DNA of 54,457 nucleotides from a virus (IMGVR_UViG_3300030294_000047:1-54457), one strand, 5' to 3'; shown: positions 1-8,347, counted from the first letter of the stretch. Made by a program: numbers and translations. Notes: generated from the letters alone by a model not told the origin.

Positions 1-180
1 GAATGAACCAGCACGACATGTGTTCCAAGCCGGCAGTGTGAGTGCAGCAGTATCATTTAGCGAGTAATACTTGTTGATGCCTGAAGCATCCAGAGCCAGT
101 GCACCAGTCACTACTACTGCACCAGTGCTGATACCTCCCATGTTGACGGCAAAGCCGTGCAATAGCAGATCAGGATTCAT
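1..180 (-). CDS. Probable virion protein, N-terminal part (cut by the left window edge)
   Basis: The reading frame starts with ATG at 180-178 and stays open to base 1, giving 60 residues. It begins MNPDLLLHGFAV and contains DASGINKYYSL. A GGAG sits just upstream of the ATG. It is the third of three minus-strand genes in a row, after the genes at 686-1183 and 208-552, which look like small structural proteins. The composition (Gly, Ala, Thr, Ser and hydrophobics, no clear charge clusters) suits a virion or fibre component. No family is recognised and the C-terminus is missing. Confidence 0.7.
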   Translation of the reverse strand, partial: MNPDLLLHGFAVNMGGISTGAVVVTGALALDASGINKYYSLNDTAALTLPAWNTCRAGSF

Positions 181-207
181 CTCTTACTCCTTCTTTTTTT
201 TGTTTCA

Positions 208-552
208 TCAATTCAAAGTTTCAGAAATGAGCAAACCATTGCTGTATGCGAGCGTGTGCGTAAATACTTTCTTGATAGTGGTTCCATTGGCTGCATAGTA
301 GGTGGTTGTCCTGGTGGTGTACTGAGGGGTAGTGCCACCGGAGAGCACACTGGTCTTATAGACCGTGCCATCAGAGCGTTTCCATGTCAGCGTGGTAAAG
401 AGGTTATTCGCATCCACTCCAGAGCGAACCACAGTGAGATTCTGTTCAACCTCAGCCTCAACTACCGTCATCTCATTGGTTAGACTCTGAACATCAGTGC
501 CCACCTGTTGAACCAATGCTGCCAGCTTTTGCTGCAAAGTTACATTTGTCAT
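208..552 (-). CDS. Small fibre-like or virion protein, 114 aa
   Basis: ATG at 552 is preceded by AGGAAAAAGAAA, a usable ribosome binding site. The first ~45 residues (LQQKLAALVQQVGTDVQSL onward) form an amphipathic helix or short coiled coil. The rest is Thr/Gly/Tyr-rich and beta-like. The N-terminus resembles that of the neighbour at 686-1183 in layout: MTxxxLQxxLAAxxxxVGxD followed by a spacer. The two are probably distant paralogues with a shared oligomerisation helix. A role as a short fibre or decoration protein is inferred only from composition and neighbours. Confidence 0.7.
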   Translation of the reverse strand: MTNVTLQQKLAALVQQVGTDVQSLTNEMTVVEAEVEQNLTVVRSGVDANNLFTTLTWKRSDGTVYKTSVLSGGTTPQYTTRTTTYYAANGTTIKKVFTHTLAYSNGLLISETLN

Positions 553-627
553 TTTCTTTTTCCTGATAAGTTACTCTTTAATAAGAGCTTAGGACTCAGA
601 ACATTTGCGCATAAACACCCCACACCC

Positions 628-649
628 CAGACTACCCGAAAGTAGTCTG
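628..649 (-). terminator. Hairpin between two small virion genes
   Basis: A perfect 8-bp stem (CAGACTAC / GTAGTCTG) with a six-base loop lies just after the stop of the 686-1183 gene and before the start of the 208-552 gene. Weaker G-T pairs can extend it. On the minus strand it is followed by a G/T-rich stretch rather than a pure T run, so it may be a partial terminator or an RNA-processing site. Confidence 0.5.
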
Positions 650-685
650 AAGTGCGGAGTGCCGTGAGGCTATTGCAGGCGGCGA

Positions 686-1183
686 TCAGGGAGCAGTCAC
701 GCCGGTCTTGGCGGTGGTGTAGGCGGCAACCAGGTCAACGGTCGGATCACCGATACCGATGTTCGTGCAAGCCTGGAGCTGCTGGGCGGCGGTCAGGGTC
801 TGATCGGCATCGAAGCGAACGCGGTTCGACAGGGCCGTGGTGATCGCCGAAGTGGCGGTCTGGTCAGCAGCGATGTAGTCGGCGATCTCTTTCAGCGTGT
901 CCCACGCCGACGGCGCGCCGCCGATGATGTCGTTCTTGACCTGGGCCAGCAGGGCCGTCAGCTTGTCGGACGAGTAGGTGGTGGTGGTGCCGACCTTCGT
1001 GTCGTCGATGATGGTCTTGGCAGCTTGCGTGGCCAGGCCGGCTTGCAGTTCGTTGATCGAAGCGACGAGGTTGGTCTTGTCGGTGGTGGTCAGGGTCGAC
1101 AGGACACCTTGGTTCTTGACCAGGGTCCCGATGTCGCCACCGACGGCGGCGGCAAATGCCGCCAGGTTGGCTTGCAGAGTCAT
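686..1183 (-). CDS. Probable abundant fibre-like virion protein, 165 aa
   Basis: ATG at 1183 has TTGAGGA upstream. The protein starts MTLQANLAAFAAAVGGD, then has a TTDKTNLVASINEL segment typical of phage tail-fibre and short-fibre proteins, and ends in Ala/Thr-rich helical and beta sequence. Codon use is strongly biased to G or C in third position (for example long runs of GCC, GTC, GAC, ACC). This is unlike its minus-strand neighbours but like the major capsid gene at 4639-6897, which suggests very high expression. The family is not certain. Confidence 0.75.
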   Translation of the reverse strand: MTLQANLAAFAAAVGGDIGTLVKNQGVLSTLTTTDKTNLVASINELQAGLATQAAKTIIDDTKVGTTTTYSSDKLTALLAQVKNDIIGGAPSAWDTLKEIADYIAADQTATSAITTALSNRVRFDADQTLTAAQQLQACTNIGIGDPTVDLVAAYTTAKTGVTAP

Positions 1184-1288
1184 GTTACATTCCTCAAGGA
1201 TTGAAAAAGTACAATTGTTTCATTCACCTAAATGCCACACGTGAGGGCACATAGGATAGGAGTAAAAAAGATACTGGATACTAATACG

Positions 1289-1328
1289 GACAAAACCCTC
1301 TCCCGGCCGCCAGGCACGAGGAGAGGGT
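1289..1328 (-). terminator. Rho-independent terminator (minus strand)
   Basis: A perfect 9-bp stem (ACCCTCTCC / GGAGAGGGT, 1295-1303 with 1320-1328) encloses a 16-base GC-rich loop. On the minus strand it is followed by TTTTGT. It lies 36 bases past the stop of the 1364-1870 gene, so it should end the transcript that carries the helicase and that gene. Confidence 0.75.
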
Positions 1329-1363
1329 GGAGTTGTTACACTCACTTCACAATATGAGGGTAT

Positions 1364-1870
1364 TTATCCGGCTAAAGCCGCCGCTTGCGCTTCTTTGATC
1401 TTGATGGAGAGGCTGTAGACGTCACGTCGAGCAGTGGCGTAATACATACCCTGCCGCTCTTCATTGTTCTCCATCAGCAGCTTTTCGATGTTAATAACGA
1501 AGTTCGAAACCTCCTGCAGCAGATCCTGGAAAACAGCACTATTGTCCTTTTCCATTTGCTCCTGCACATACTCCTTCAGAGGGATGAGGATGTACGTCTC
1601 AGGCAACTCCATTCCCTTGAAGAGACCGGACTGCACGAGAAGAGCCTTCACTTCCCAAATAACGTCAGTGATGAAACTGACGAACTCGGTCTTGTTCTCC
1701 ATAGCGATGCGTACAGGGTCAGGCGGTTTGTAGCCGGACTGCATCTTTATGTTCCTGACCTCCTCTCCGAGATTGTCAAAGAACTGCTTGGAGTCGATTG
1801 CTTTCTCAGCAGAGTCGTCGGGTTCCTCTACTGTCCACTGGTTCTGATACCCGCGTTCATTTTCGTTCAT
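1364..1870 (-). CDS. Unknown acidic helical protein, 168 aa
   Basis: The start ATG directly follows the TAA stop of helicase exon 2 with no spacer, so the two genes are likely translationally coupled. The protein is mostly charged and helical. The N-terminal ~35 residues look disordered and acidic (NENERGYQNQWTVEEPDD). The middle is amphipathic, and the C-terminus is basic then Ala-rich. No catalytic motif or membrane segment is visible. Coupling to the replicative helicase suggests a helicase accessory or loader role, but that is only an inference from position. Confidence 0.75.
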   Translation of the reverse strand: MNENERGYQNQWTVEEPDDSAEKAIDSKQFFDNLGEEVRNIKMQSGYKPPDPVRIAMENKTEFVSFITDVIWEVKALLVQSGLFKGMELPETYILIPLKEYVQEQMEKDNSAVFQDLLQEVSNFVINIEKLLMENNEERQGMYYATARRDVYSLSIKIKEAQAAALAG

Positions 1871-2245
1871 TTATGCCATTTCCCAAAAAGGAGCTTTCTC
1901 TTGACCGCCCAATGGAGCCCCGCCGGGTTTGCGTCTGGTAGAGTCCGGTCCATTGACATCATCCAAGATACAGCCATCAGGTAGAAACTCTAGAGCGCAA
2001 TACAGATCCTGAGCAGGGGTCTGTCCATTCAACCTATGCTTACCACGCTGGATGGTCAGATATGCTCGACCATTGACGTACTCGATGTGAATGAAGATCT
2101 CAATGTCGACTTCGTTATCAACTGTCTTACACTTATCGTAATAACCCTTGCCAGGCAATTGGGTCACGAATGCATCGCATCCTTCACGCGTGAGCATCTT
2201 CGCATCGGTAGAAAGTTGATGTGGGGTAATTAAAGTAATTCTTCT
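1871..2245 (-). CDS. DnaB-like helicase, exon 2 (C-terminal 124 residues)
   Basis: This is the 3' exon of the gene interrupted by the intron at 2246-2612. Read without needing its own start codon, it begins RRITLITPHQLSTDAK and continues into AFVTQLPGKGYYDKC. These correspond to the H3 region (with a conserved His-Gln) and H4 region of RecA-fold replicative helicases. An ATG at 2197 gives a 108-residue frame, but that would start in the middle of the conserved region and drop ITPHQ, so it is not the true start. Joined to exon 1 it gives a 510-residue protein. The exon is followed at once by the 1364-1870 gene. Confidence 0.85.
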   Translation of the reverse strand, partial: RRITLITPHQLSTDAKMLTREGCDAFVTQLPGKGYYDKCKTVDNEVDIEIFIHIEYVNGRAYLTIQRGKHRLNGQTPAQDLYCALEFLPDGCILDDVNGPDSTRRKPGGAPLGGQEKAPFWEMA

Positions 2246-2612
2246 CTTACTGTCCAGTATGTTCGCTACACATACCCGGTGCGATTCCTGGCACCCGCCT
2301 GTACTCTCATACAGGAACAGACTATATCTTCATCCTCCTGAAAACCAGGTAGGAGCTCTTCGTTTGGAGCCCGCTTGGGCTCTACTCGCATTTCAGCGAT
2401 AGTCGTTGGCCACACTCCATGCCTTTGCAGGTTTAGGAGCTTCGGTGCTAAAGGAGTCCTTAGGACTCACGGTTGCCCATTGTAACAACCGATCCGTTTT
2501 CAAACCTTCATAGCTCACTTTCGCGACTATTGTGGTGGATCAGTTTAGGGTTTTCCAGCAATTAGAAGAGTTTCGTTAGAACATTACTGTTCTAAAGCCC
2601 TTGAATAAATTA
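2246..2612 (-). ncRNA. Group I self-splicing intron in the helicase gene
   Basis: On the minus strand this 367-nt stretch carries the ordered core elements of a group I intron. These are a P-like element AATTGCTGGAAA (2563-2552), a Q-like element AATGGGCAACC (2481-2471), a P7 5' strand GACTAT (2404-2399), and the hallmark AAGATATAGTCT with P7 3' strand ATAGTC (2325-2320). The 5' exon ends ...AATCCT and its last U can form the usual U-G wobble with GGG in a guide sequence ~16 nt into the intron. Taking the intron to end in G at 2246 restores the frame as NP-RR-ITLITPH. There is no room for a homing endonuclease. The exact 3' boundary is inferred from the frame and the terminal G. Confidence 0.9.
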
Positions 2613-3770
2613 AGGATTCGTGAAGTTACGCATGCGGCGATACATGTCACGGATATCTGTGCCCGTCGGGCCTTCTGTACAGCCGATGGTCGGCACCTGA
2701 GCCAGATAGTCCAGCATCACTGCATGGACTTCATAACCCAGTGCTTCCAGACGCAGGATCTCATTGCAGATGTCGCGATAGCCCCATTGAGATGGGTCCA
2801 CACGCATCATCCGGAATTCGTATCCATTGGACTCCATGGACGTCTTGACATAAGCCGCGCGCGCGTCCTTATCCTCCTCCATCACCCAGCCAGACGCTGA
2901 ACCATATTCGTTTTGTTTGATGGATCTGTACAGATAATCCACGTTCATGTCGAGACTGTCTTCGAAGCTGATGCGCAGCATCATGGGCTTCTTAGTAGGA
3001 TCGAGCATGTATGGTTTATTGTACGTCAGCATCTGACGGAAGATGGATAGGGAGAAACCCGTCTTGTAGTTGTGCTGCAGAGCACCAATGACTACCTCGT
3101 CCCCGCGACGGAAACCTCCCCGCAACATCCGGTTGACACCTTGCCAGCCTGTTCGAAGAATGCTTTCTCCCGACTCCATCTTTTCGATGACATCAAACTG
3201 CGTCGTGATGGAATCGAGATCGTTAGAATCAAGGCTGCTAACAATAGCAGGGTCAACGTTTGTTTCCGCATTTGCTTGGTATGGTTCTATTGAGCTATAG
3301 AGCTCAGCTGCAAAGTGACGAATGTTTTCAATCTTATCACGTTCAAAGCTGAGTTTATAGGCTGATTTTCGGACTAGCTCACTGAAGTTGCGTTCCCTGT
3401 TGTATTCATTGAGCTGCTGGACGATCTTGAGACAGCGTTCCTTGTAGTACAGAGGTTCTTGATCTGCGATGATGCCTCGTTCAATCGCAGAATAGAGTTC
3501 GTTATCGCCCAGCGTATCCAGACGCAGGCGTTGCAGCAATTCGTTAGCCTCGTGCTTATAGCGCACACCTTCAGTAGCCATCCAAAGGCCAGTCTGCCTC
3601 AAACTGCCGGTGACTTTCGCTGTGGTGTTGGTAGCTGAGTCAACTTCAGGCAATTTTATGTCTGACAGAACTTCTCTTGCAAGACTACGAAAGTTTTCGT
3701 TATCTTCGTCAAGCTGACTGCACGAGAATAGCAGCGTGATGCAGTTGACCAACAAATGTTTCTCATTCAT
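2613..3770 (-). CDS. DnaB-like replicative helicase, exon 1 (N-terminal 386 residues)
   Basis: A RecA-fold helicase that should unwind the phage DNA at the fork. Residues 1-200 form a helical N-terminal part. The ATPase core follows: a P-loop at ~229-237 reading GALQHNYKT (Tyr in place of the usual Gly before Lys), a probable catalytic Glu at ~270 (LRISFED), and Walker B at ~352-355 (VMLDYL). The frame ends RRMRNFTNP and the next codon is TAA, the first bases of the intron, so only spliced RNA makes full-length protein. The chosen ATG at 3770 has AGAG upstream. A TTG at 3854 would add 28 residues with no good ribosome binding site. The upstream gap to 3967 is divergent and must hold promoters, but none is clear. 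Confidence 0.88.
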
Positions 3771-3967
3771 ATTTTTCTCTGAGTCGACTGATGCTATTCG
3801 GTAGTTAATCCTACTAGACAAACTATAGCTTTGACTTGTATTTTTTGTGGTCAAGCACTATCGGGTAGGGTCTTGTTCTAGACGAAAAAGAATGATCTTC
3901 TTTGCTTCTATCCCGATATCTATTGATAGAGGTGAATTCAAATAACCACCCGATATGGAAACTTGCT

Positions 3968-4555
3968 ATGAAAACTGAATTTATCATGGTGCCTGATTAC
4001 GTGGCACGTGCGTTCAGGAAAAACAACACTCCGTTTACGGATATCCTGAACTTCAAAGCAGTATCCAAGATCCTTTCCACGAATGATGTGGTACATCTTC
4101 TGAGCTTTCAGAAGACATGGGATCTGCTTTTGAAAGACTTTACCGGTTGTACTGGTGGTGATTGTGATTACCCAGTCCTCAGAGCGGTTTGGGATGTAAC
4201 GACTGAGGATTCCGAAGACCTCAGGGATCAGCTCAATTCAGTGTACTCTCTTGAGGGTAGACTCGAGCAAGTAGAACGTGACAATGCCGATTGGTATTTC
4301 ACCAATAAGTATCAAGTAAGTGAGACACCAGACGTCGATTTGGTTGACATCGGAAACATTCATCGTGATCATGGTCATGCAACTGCAGCCAATACTGTGG
4401 TTTGTATTGCCGAGAAGGGATGCTTTGCCACTTCCGATCTCAGGTCTGCTTTCATAACCAAGTGTGTTAAACGCGCATATGGATATGAGGACCTCTCCGA
4501 CATCGCGCAGTCAGATTTGTTCTTTGCATTTCTGCGCTGCCTCAAAAAGCAGTAA
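3968..4555 (+). CDS. Unknown protein, 195 aa
   Basis: The frame could start upstream at 3902. ATG at 3968 (MKTEFIMVPDYVARAF) is preferred because it has GGAAA eight bases upstream and gives a more protein-like N-terminus. The protein is soluble and mixed alpha/beta in look. It has several Cys residues (CTGGDCDYP in the middle, further Cys near the C-terminus) and a His/Asp-rich stretch NIHRDHGHAT, which could bind a metal, but no known motif is matched. It is transcribed divergently from the helicase and lies ahead of the major capsid gene. Confidence 0.7.
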   Translation: MKTEFIMVPDYVARAFRKNNTPFTDILNFKAVSKILSTNDVVHLLSFQKTWDLLLKDFTGCTGGDCDYPVLRAVWDVTTEDSEDLRDQLNSVYSLEGRLEQVERDNADWYFTNKYQVSETPDVDLVDIGNIHRDHGHATAANTVVCIAEKGCFATSDLRSAFITKCVKRAYGYEDLSDIAQSDLFFAFLRCLKKQ

Positions 4556-4638
4556 CAAAAACTTGTTCCTAGTTTCGTCTCTCAACTCATATCAGACAGG
4601 AGAATGCATCTGAGCTCTTTCAGGTGCAAAAAGAGTAT

Positions 4639-6897
4639 ATGTCCATTTTCAAGTACCAGAAGAAAGATGTCCAGTCGCCCACCGACGCGAGCGGACTCAG
4701 CAAGATCGTCGATCAAGTCGCTACCAGCATCGCCTCGATCGTTCACGGCCGTAAGGACCTGGGTGGCCATGCGATGGCCATGGAATCGATCGGTGTTCAG
4801 GAACTGAACACGCTGAACGAAACCGCTGAAGGCATCCTCAATGCCGTTCACTCGATCGCTTCCGATGCCAAACAGACCGCTGCTGCTCTGGAATCGCTGC
4901 GCGTTGAAGGCCAGGATCTGAGCGTGCCGATCGGCTTCGCGCAAGAAGTTGCTGCGACCGACGCCGCCCTGGTCTCGACCAACCCGATGCAGTTCCTGAA
5001 GCGCAATGTTCGTACCGGCATTCCTTCGACCGAGAACTTCCGCGTGTTCGACGCTCCTGTTGGCGCCGAAGGCGACCACATGTTCGAACGTGCCACGTAT
5101 ACCGACGACAAGAAGCCGGCGCTCGAAGCCTACGACGAACGCGACAACAAGACCGTCACGCAGTACTCGGTGGCCTACAACCTGCTCGCTCCGCGCCAGT
5201 CCGTCTTCGCCGAAGCCTACTACCCGACTATCGTCGTCACGAATGACCAGGTCGGATTCACGATCTCGATTCGCCTGATCGAAGTCTACAACGAATTCAA
5301 GCGCCAGATCTCTGGCGCGCTGAACAACGTGCGTCTGCGCAACATCATCGAGGCCGTCATCGACCCCGAAATCCTGCGCAACGACCAGACCAAGCTGGTG
5401 CCCGTCTATCGTGACGAGTCCAAGGACAAGTTCGTCGACGCGACCCTGGTGGCTCCCGAAGAAGTCGATCTGTGCGGCGAAGCCGTCATGACCGCTCCGC
5501 TCGCCTTCAACAAGAAGCTCGAACTGGTGGCGCTGTCGCAGACTGACAGTCTGCTGCAGACCGGCCTGATGGATACTTCCGACGCCATCGATTCCGCTGT
5601 CCGTCTGGAAAAGGTCTACCTGAAGCTCGTCGATGCCACCGGTGCGAATCCGGAAGTCGTTTCGTTCCTGACCGGTCGTCTTCAGACCGCTACCGCGAAC
5701 GCTGCTCCGCAGGGTAACTACCGTGCGCTGCAGATCAACTTCCGCACGGACTACCTGCCGGTTACTGCCGACACCAAGCTCGTGGACGGAACGGCCTCCA
5801 AGCTGCTCGCGACCTATGTCGACTACACCATCAGCCTGAGCTTCGAAGTGCATGGTTCGATCAACCAGCAGTTCGGTGACACGAACTTCATGTGCTCGCC
5901 GGTCTCGGTTACGACCGTGTGCGACAAGGATGGCGTGGCTCTGCCGGTTGACGGTGCGGTCTTCAAGGCGATCTCGGCGATCTTCGATCGTGCTACTGGT
6001 CTGGGCTTCGAACTCTACGGCTTCCGTACGAACTCGAACCGTCGTCAGCGCGGCAAGCTGTTGAACACGAACTACTTCACGCACCTCTATGCGGTGCCGC
6101 TGCGTTCGCCGTTCACCATCCCGCGTCCTGTCAATACCGGCGATGCGAACGACTCGTCCGACCTGGCTGGCCTGATCACTGCGACCAACATCCAGACCTC
6201 GAACGATGCGATCGACGAGCTGCTGTACCACTTCCAGGTTCTGGAAGCGTACACGAAGCGTCCGGACAAACAGAACATCTCGTACCGTCCGGAATTCGGT
6301 ATCGGCAACTACCTGCTGACCCCGTTCTTCGCACATGAGGCGATCGACATGACGAAGCAACTCGCTTCGCTCACTTCGGCTGACCGCATGTCGGATGTGT
6401 CTGCGCTGCTGCTCAACGTCATTCGTGACGTCGTCTACCGTGCATATGTCCAGTCCGGCTTCCAGGCTGCGAACGAAGCGATCAGCGGCGGTGCTCCGTC
6501 GATGCCGCAGGTCATCATCGGCTGTGACCCGTACGTCTACGGCTACCTCATGATGAATGGAGATACCCGTACGCTGGGCAATGGTTTCGGGTGCAAGGTT
6601 GTTCACACCCTGAACAAGAACATGCGTGACAAGATCACCATCGGCTTCACGGTCGAAGGCGCTGGCGAAGGCGTTCCGCATCCTCTGGGCCACGGCAACA
6701 TGGCTTGGAAGCCCGAGCTGACGATGGTCATGCCGCAGACCCGCAACGGCAGTGTCTCCAAGGAACTGACGGTTCAGCCGTCGTACCTGCACGTGAGCCA
6801 CAGCCCGATCGGTGCTGTCATCGATGTCACGGGTATCCGTGAGGTCGTCGGTGCGCGTACTGCTCTCAGTGTCGAGAACAAGGTTGTGACGCCGTAA
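4639..6897 (+). CDS. Major capsid protein (phiKZ gp120 class), 752 aa
   Basis: The length matches the ~750-residue precursor of the major capsid protein of phiKZ-like jumbo phages, and so do its place at the head of the assembly genes and its composition. The first ~150 residues are helical, Ala/Glu/Ser-rich and largely lack the beta content of the rest. This fits a scaffold-like propeptide removed by a head protease, as known for this family. ATG at 4639 (MSIFKYQKKDV) has AAAGAG just upstream; a GTG at 4624 in frame is less likely. Third-position G/C bias is extreme (CTG, GTC, TCG, AAC and similar codons), as expected for the most abundant virion protein. The bias also leaves a long stop-free antisense frame that is not a gene. 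A strong hairpin follows the stop. Confidence 0.88.
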   Translation: MSIFKYQKKDVQSPTDASGLSKIVDQVATSIASIVHGRKDLGGHAMAMESIGVQELNTLNETAEGILNAVHSIASDAKQTAAALESLRVEGQDLSVPIGFAQEVAATDAALVSTNPMQFLKRNVRTGIPSTENFRVFDAPVGAEGDHMFERATYTDDKKPALEAYDERDNKTVTQYSVAYNLLAPRQSVFAEAYYPTIVVTNDQVGFTISIRLIEVYNEFKRQISGALNNVRLRNIIEAVIDPEILRNDQTKLVPVYRDESKDKFVDATLVAPEEVDLCGEAVMTAPLAFNKKLELVALSQTDSLLQTGLMDTSDAIDSAVRLEKVYLKLVDATGANPEVVSFLTGRLQTATANAAPQGNYRALQINFRTDYLPVTADTKLVDGTASKLLATYVDYTISLSFEVHGSINQQFGDTNFMCSPVSVTTVCDKDGVALPVDGAVFKAISAIFDRATGLGFELYGFRTNSNRRQRGKLLNTNYFTHLYAVPLRSPFTIPRPVNTGDANDSSDLAGLITATNIQTSNDAIDELLYHFQVLEAYTKRPDKQNISYRPEFGIGNYLLTPFFAHEAIDMTKQLASLTSADRMSDVSALLLNVIRDVVYRAYVQSGFQAANEAISGGAPSMPQVIIGCDPYVYGYLMMNGDTRTLGNGFGCKVVHTLNKNMRDKITIGFTVEGAGEGVPHPLGHGNMAWKPELTMVMPQTRNGSVSKELTVQPSYLHVSHSPIGAVIDVTGIREVVGARTALSVENKVVTP

Positions 6898-6901
6898 TCC
6901 A

Positions 6902-6914
6902 GGCCTTCGGGCTT
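6902..6914 (+). terminator. Small TTCG-loop hairpin after the capsid gene
   Basis: GGCC-TTCG-GGCT forms a short stem with a stable UUCG tetraloop only a few bases past the capsid stop codon. It sits just before the larger terminator at 6920-6968. It may protect the 3' end of the capsid mRNA. Confidence 0.45.
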
Positions 6915-6919
6915 GTGAT

Positions 6920-6968
6920 GGCATACCCCTACTACTTCCTGCAATGGGAAGTAGTAGGGGTTTATGCC
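6920..6968 (+). terminator. Strong hairpin terminator after the capsid gene
   Basis: A long inverted repeat, CCCCTACTACTTCC paired with GGGAAGTAGTAGGGG, has a short loop. It is flanked by GGCATA on the left and TTTATGCC on the right, so the flanks also pair. It belongs to a set of similar hairpins found between genes across the window. Confidence 0.8.
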
Positions 6969-7003
6969 GTGTTGTTGAAACTCAAAATCTGTATTCAAAA
7001 GAG

Positions 7004-7022
7004 TTTCAGACACTCATTACTT
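7004..7022 (+). repeat. Copy 1 of a 19-base intergenic repeat (candidate promoter element)
   Basis: TTTCAGACACTCATTACTT lies in the gap before the 7173 operon. The same 19 bases with one change (A for G) occur at 48696-48714, just before the plus-strand operon that starts at 48732. Both lie upstream of a plus-strand operon after a strand or transcript break, so a shared promoter or regulatory role is plausible. The distance to the gene differs (about 150 versus 17 bases). Confidence 0.45.
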
Positions 7023-7172
7023 ATTAGAGTTGTTGTAGCAAACGGAATTAAATATTGTATTTTCATCCTTAAATTTTAGATTGGAGCTTTCGTGTATTTA
7101 CTCAGCCTTACTCGAGAAGAGGAGGATATTTTCAGTTAGTCTATAAACCCGAATTAGAAAGCATCAAAGAAC

Positions 7173-8330
7173 ATGATCTATCATGAACTCTCTCACGACG
7201 AAATTATCTCGTCGCATCTTGGCGTTACCGAATCTTTTTCATGTGCTGCATGGGATAAAGGTCCTGCTGCTGCTGCGTCCATGTCTGTGGGCATCATAAA
7301 CCGGAGCGGTCATCCGATTTATATTGCCTTTCGGCAAGGTCCTGTTATGAAAGTGGAACCACTTTGCCTGGGTGAGATCACCGGCGACATCGAGATCATT
7401 GAAGATCTCCGTGGAAACAATTCATTCCTAGGCACGACAAATGACCTAGGTGTCACAAGTGACAACCTGGAGTTTAAGACTCCTATGTTGCAGGAGATCA
7501 GAAAGAAGTACAATGGGTATTCTGAGGCTGGAGACGACGCCAGTAAACTCAAGCAAATCCAATCTCTGCACATGGACTTCTTCAGGTTGCGAACCCGGTA
7601 TAAAGTAAACTCGATCTTTCCAGCAGGTAAAAAGACCGCCTATCTGGAAGCGCATGACGTTTATCTGATCAAGACGGATAAGCCTCATGAGATCGTAGCG
7701 CACCCATTCGTCAACGATGGTACAAGTCGTCAGATGAGGAACTATCTATCATCTAGTGCTTGTGAAAATTTTACAGGACTGATTTATAGTCTGTACGTTG
7801 ATAAACCATCTCTTGATGAAAAGTTCTACTTTCTTGATGGATGTGTGGTTCGCCTGAAGCCTAAGTGTGATCCAAGTCGAAGACCAGGACTCTACATCTA
7901 TGCCAGTGTTGAGGATGAGGGAGTTGGTAAAGAGCCTGTAGGCTATTGTCCACCAGACAACTTAGCTGAGAAAGGTGTGTTTTCGACTGAGAATGAGGCC
8001 CGTACGTATGGCGAAGATCCATCCAAGTATCAGATATCCGTAAAGCAACATGAAAGAGAGATTCTTGAAGCTAAGCGGGCCTGGGAACTGGATAAGCTGG
8101 AGTGGGAGAAGGAAAGAGCCGAAGCTGACCGCAGACTTCAAAAGCTCAAAGATAAGCTCGATGCCAAGAGCGCTGAGAGAAAGGATCGTTCCGAGGATCG
8201 TAAAGAGCGGGGCGATGATAGACGTGAGAAGGGCGAAGTGAGAAAGGAAGAGAACGAAGCGTATAAGCAGTTGCCATTTATCATTGGTGCAATTGGTGCA
8301 GTAGTGATGGCAGCAAAGGCATTCCTATAG
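7173..8330 (+). CDS. Tail-anchored coiled-coil protein of unknown function, 385 aa
   Basis: The N-terminal ~285 residues look globular, with beta-rich segments (VGIINRSGHPIYIAF and following). Residues ~286-360 are an extremely charged helix with repeated KDR/EDRKERGDDRREK units, probably a coiled coil. The last ~19 residues are a hydrophobic helix rich in Ile, Gly, Ala and Val (LPFIIGAIGAVVMAAKAFL). That is the layout of a tail-anchored membrane protein. Only a weak AAAGA precedes the ATG at 7173. It is first in a plus-strand operon with the RNA polymerase fragment at 8348. A virion role is possible, but the tail anchor could also place it at a host membrane. Confidence 0.8.
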   Translation: MIYHELSHDEIISSHLGVTESFSCAAWDKGPAAAASMSVGIINRSGHPIYIAFRQGPVMKVEPLCLGEITGDIEIIEDLRGNNSFLGTTNDLGVTSDNLEFKTPMLQEIRKKYNGYSEAGDDASKLKQIQSLHMDFFRLRTRYKVNSIFPAGKKTAYLEAHDVYLIKTDKPHEIVAHPFVNDGTSRQMRNYLSSSACENFTGLIYSLYVDKPSLDEKFYFLDGCVVRLKPKCDPSRRPGLYIYASVEDEGVGKEPVGYCPPDNLAEKGVFSTENEARTYGEDPSKYQISVKQHEREILEAKRAWELDKLEWEKERAEADRRLQKLKDKLDAKSAERKDRSEDRKERGDDRREKGEVRKEENEAYKQLPFIIGAIGAVVMAAKAFL

Positions 8331-8347
8331 TTTTAGAAAGGGTAGCA

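Noticed and set aside
1871-2197. An independent 108-residue gene starting at ATG 2197
   Set aside because: The coding signal continues upstream of that ATG through ITLITPHQ, a conserved helicase motif, to the predicted splice point, so this is the 3' exon and not a separate gene.
3771-3854. TTG start at 3854 for the helicase
   Set aside because: It gives a 28-residue polar extension without a ribosome binding site. ATG 3770 has AGAG upstream.
4604-4807. A 67-residue frame at 4604 overlapping the capsid start
   Set aside because: Its ribosome binding site is too close to the ATG and the frame overlaps the capsid gene out of phase.
4582-6924. A 780-residue open frame on the minus strand covering the whole capsid gene
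   Set aside because: It is antisense to the capsid gene. The capsid's strong third-position G/C bias removes stops on the opposite strand. The frame is Arg/Asp/Val-rich with no ribosome binding site or domain.
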